From Candidatus Woesearchaeota archaeon (GTDB lineage: Archaea; Nanobdellota; Nanobdellia; Woesearchaeales; ARS49), in NCBI GenBank assembly GCA_016203265.1, contig JACQNB010000056.1:1-6946 (forward strand): a stretch of 6,946 nt of DNA. Direction: 5' to 3'. How positions within the stretch are numbered: position 1 is the stretch's first letter; each line of letters begins with the position of its first letter. The notes under the pieces are model-generated. The model saw only the letters and a list, made by a program, of their open reading frames with translations, had not been told where the DNA came from and made no database searches. This document shows positions 6,018-6,946 of the stretch, in pieces. A program made the position numbers and the translations under genes.

Positions 6018-6791
6018 ATGTTCAAACGGTTGGCGGCAGGATTGCTCGGGCTCGTCGTGACGGGCTGCGCTACGCGGCAGGAAGTCATCGAACAGACTGC
6101 AATCCTCGTGCCGGACAAGGAAGTCCCGCTGGAAGAGCACGTGCAGCGCGCGCTTGCGTGCCCGGGCACGAGCGACGTGCTCCATGCGCAGTACGAGGAA
6201 TCAAAACGTACCGGGTGCGAATGGGGTGGCGTCATCCTTGACACGGCCATGGGCACGCGGTATGTGCCCATCACGAACGAATTCCTGGGCGACATCAATC
6301 TCCTTTTCCGCTGGTACAAGACATTTGATTTCTCCGCAAAGACGACGCTCGCAGGACACGTGCAGATGGGAGAGGACCATTTCCGGCGTGAACTATCGCT
6401 GCCGCGGCACTTCCCAAGCCCCGTGTTCGACGAGCTGCGCGCCAAACTTGCGGTCCTGCCGCACCGTCAGGAGTGGGAAGCCCTCGGAACCGTCGATGCC
6501 TACCGCAATCTCGTGCAAAAGTCATTTTACCGACCAGAGGCCGCAGCGCTCGAACGCGCCCTCAAGGAGGGAACGCTCGTCGCCTACGTGCACGCGCATC
6601 CGGCCTGGATGGACCGCGAGCAGCAAGGTTCAGAAACCGACCATTGCATCAGCGAGAGCAACGACCTTGTCCTGTTCGTTCCGCACGACGGCCATCTGGT
6701 CGTCCGCACGATTTCTCGCCGGATGGAGAAGGAAGTCGCCCGCGTCTATCTCCCCGGCGAACCGGCAGTCGCGCCGTATGTCGGGAAATGA
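6018..6791 (+). CDS. Predicted lipoprotein with a JAMM/JAB-like metalloprotease pattern
   Basis: The 257-aa protein begins MFKRLAAGLLGLVVTGC, a short lipoprotein signal peptide with lipobox VTGC. Cys17 is the predicted lipidated residue, so the mature protein should sit outside the membrane. The body contains Glu68 in CEWGGVILD, then a conspicuous strand TLVAYVHAHP (186-195, His192 and His194), then GSETDH (204-209, Ser205 and Asp208) with a second possible Ser/Asp pair in SESND (212-216), and then a strand GHLVVRTIS. This order, Glu ... HxHP ... SxxD, is the zinc-binding JAMM/MPN+ arrangement of JAB-domain peptidases. However, there are 10 residues between the HxH and SxxD motifs, where 7 is usual, and about 115 residues separate the Glu from the HxH, which is long. 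Fold and activity are therefore inferred. The lipoprotein call is firmer than the enzyme call. Confidence 0.75.
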   Translation: MFKRLAAGLLGLVVTGCATRQEVIEQTAILVPDKEVPLEEHVQRALACPGTSDVLHAQYEESKRTGCEWGGVILDTAMGTRYVPITNEFLGDINLLFRWYKTFDFSAKTTLAGHVQMGEDHFRRELSLPRHFPSPVFDELRAKLAVLPHRQEWEALGTVDAYRNLVQKSFYRPEAAALERALKEGTLVAYVHAHPAWMDREQQGSETDHCISESNDLVLFVPHDGHLVVRTISRRMEKEVARVYLPGEPAVAPYVGK

Positions 6792-6792
6792 A

Positions 6793-6866
6793 CGGGCCTA
6801 CAGGGATTTGAACCCTGATCCCGGGGTCCGAAGCCCCGTATGTTATCCAAGTTGCACCATAGGCCC
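6793..6866 (-). tRNA. tRNA-Arg (anticodon TCG)
   Basis: The 74-base gene folds as a cloverleaf. It has a 7-bp acceptor GGGCCTA/TAGGCCC and a D-arm GTGC/ACAT with a G-U at 10-25 and a C-A mismatch at 13-22. The anticodon stem CGGGG/CCCCG carries loop CTTCGGA (anticodon TCG, reading CGA and possibly other CGN codons). A four-base variable loop GGAT and a T-arm CAGGG-TTCAAAT-CCCTG complete it. The discriminator is G, CCA is not encoded, and no intron is present. The 3' end abuts the convergent lipoprotein stop with one base between. Confidence 0.95.
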
Positions 6867-6890
6867 TTAGCATCTTAACACGGAGAAGTC

Positions 6891-6901
6891 GCTTTAAAAG
6901 C
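6891..6901 (-). promoter_or_regulatory. TATA box of tRNA-Arg
   Basis: On the minus strand GCTTTTAAAGC is centred 30 bp before the tRNA 5' end, preceded by the BRE-like cgaaccaaa. This predicts transcription from about 6870 with a leader of a few bases, which is the usual archaeal tRNA arrangement. Confidence 0.75.
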
Positions 6902-6909
6902 TTTGGTTC

Positions 6910-6924
6910 GAAAGGCTTAAATAA
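6910..6924 (+). promoter_or_regulatory. Divergent BRE/TATA promoter for a gene beyond the window
   Basis: On the plus strand, gaaagg (6910-6915) followed by cttaaataa (6916-6924) has the form of an archaeal BRE plus TATA box. It predicts a start near 6945, so the gene driven lies outside the window. It diverges from the tRNA-Arg promoter around a common TTCGAA palindrome at 6907-6912. Confidence 0.6.
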
Positions 6925-6925
6925 G

Positions 6926-6945
6926 AGGTATACTTTAGGTATACT
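6926..6945. repeat. Two tandem AGGTATACT repeats, 11-bp period
   Basis: AGGTATACT occurs at 6926-6934 and again at 6937-6945. Each copy contains the palindrome GTATAC, and the copies start 11 bp apart, close to one helical turn. They fill the space between the TATA box at 6916-6924 and the expected start near 6945, a position where a bound protein would block polymerase. A repressor operator is the natural reading, but the window ends here, so more copies could follow. Confidence 0.5.
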
Positions 6946-6946
6946 A

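Noticed and set aside
1..6946. CRISPR arrays, transposons or integrase attachment sites.
   Set aside because: No spaced direct repeats of CRISPR type, no transposase or integrase coding sequence, and no duplicated tRNA 3' end were seen.

Overview
The window is archaeal chromosomal DNA at moderate GC. The evidence is an archaeal-type ribosomal protein L10e, an archaeal/eukaryotic-type prolyl-tRNA synthetase, a tRNA-Arg without an encoded CCA end, and repeated archaeal BRE/TATA promoters of the TTTATAAA type. The genes are short and tightly packed, and several starts are leaderless. A lineage cannot be fixed from this window. Small, HGT-rich DPANN-like or euryarchaeal groups would fit, but that is inference.

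Layout: (1) 2-169, the last 55 residues of a nucleotide-sugar epimerase (+). (2) 130-1053, a tRNA-dihydrouridine synthase (-), convergent with the epimerase and overlapping it by 40 bp. (3) 1075-1082, one palindromic TATA box placed to serve both the leaderless dus gene and a divergent 149-aa gene of unknown function (1116-1565, +) that has a good Shine-Dalgarno. (4) 1694-2167 (+), a protein with the full two-domain architecture of a bacterial ECF sigma-70 factor. It is followed by (5) a two-domain dCTP deaminase-like protein (2199-3398, +) of a type I associate mainly with bacteria. (6) 3487-4038 (+), leaderless L10e. (7) 4042-5930 (-), a two-gene unit, prolyl-tRNA synthetase followed by a helical 148-aa protein of unknown function, with overlapping stop and start codons. 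(8) 6018-6791 (+), a lipobox-bearing lipoprotein with a JAMM/JAB-like Glu...HxHP...SxxD pattern. (9) 6793-6866, tRNA-Arg(TCG) (-). (10) 6891-6946, a divergent promoter region in which a second promoter (+) points out of the window past two tandem GTATAC-containing repeats.

Most genes are translation-related housekeeping (Dus, L10e, ProRS, tRNA-Arg). The unusual part is 1694-3398, where a sigma-factor homologue sits in an archaeon whose promoters are of the TBP/TFB kind, next to a bacterial-looking nucleotide-pool enzyme. Four protein starts (dus, L10e, ProRS, lipoprotein) lie 25.5-26.5 bp from the centre of a TATA box, which predicts leaderless mRNAs. Two other genes (149-aa protein, dCTP deaminase) lie 34-38 bp away, which predicts short leaders.
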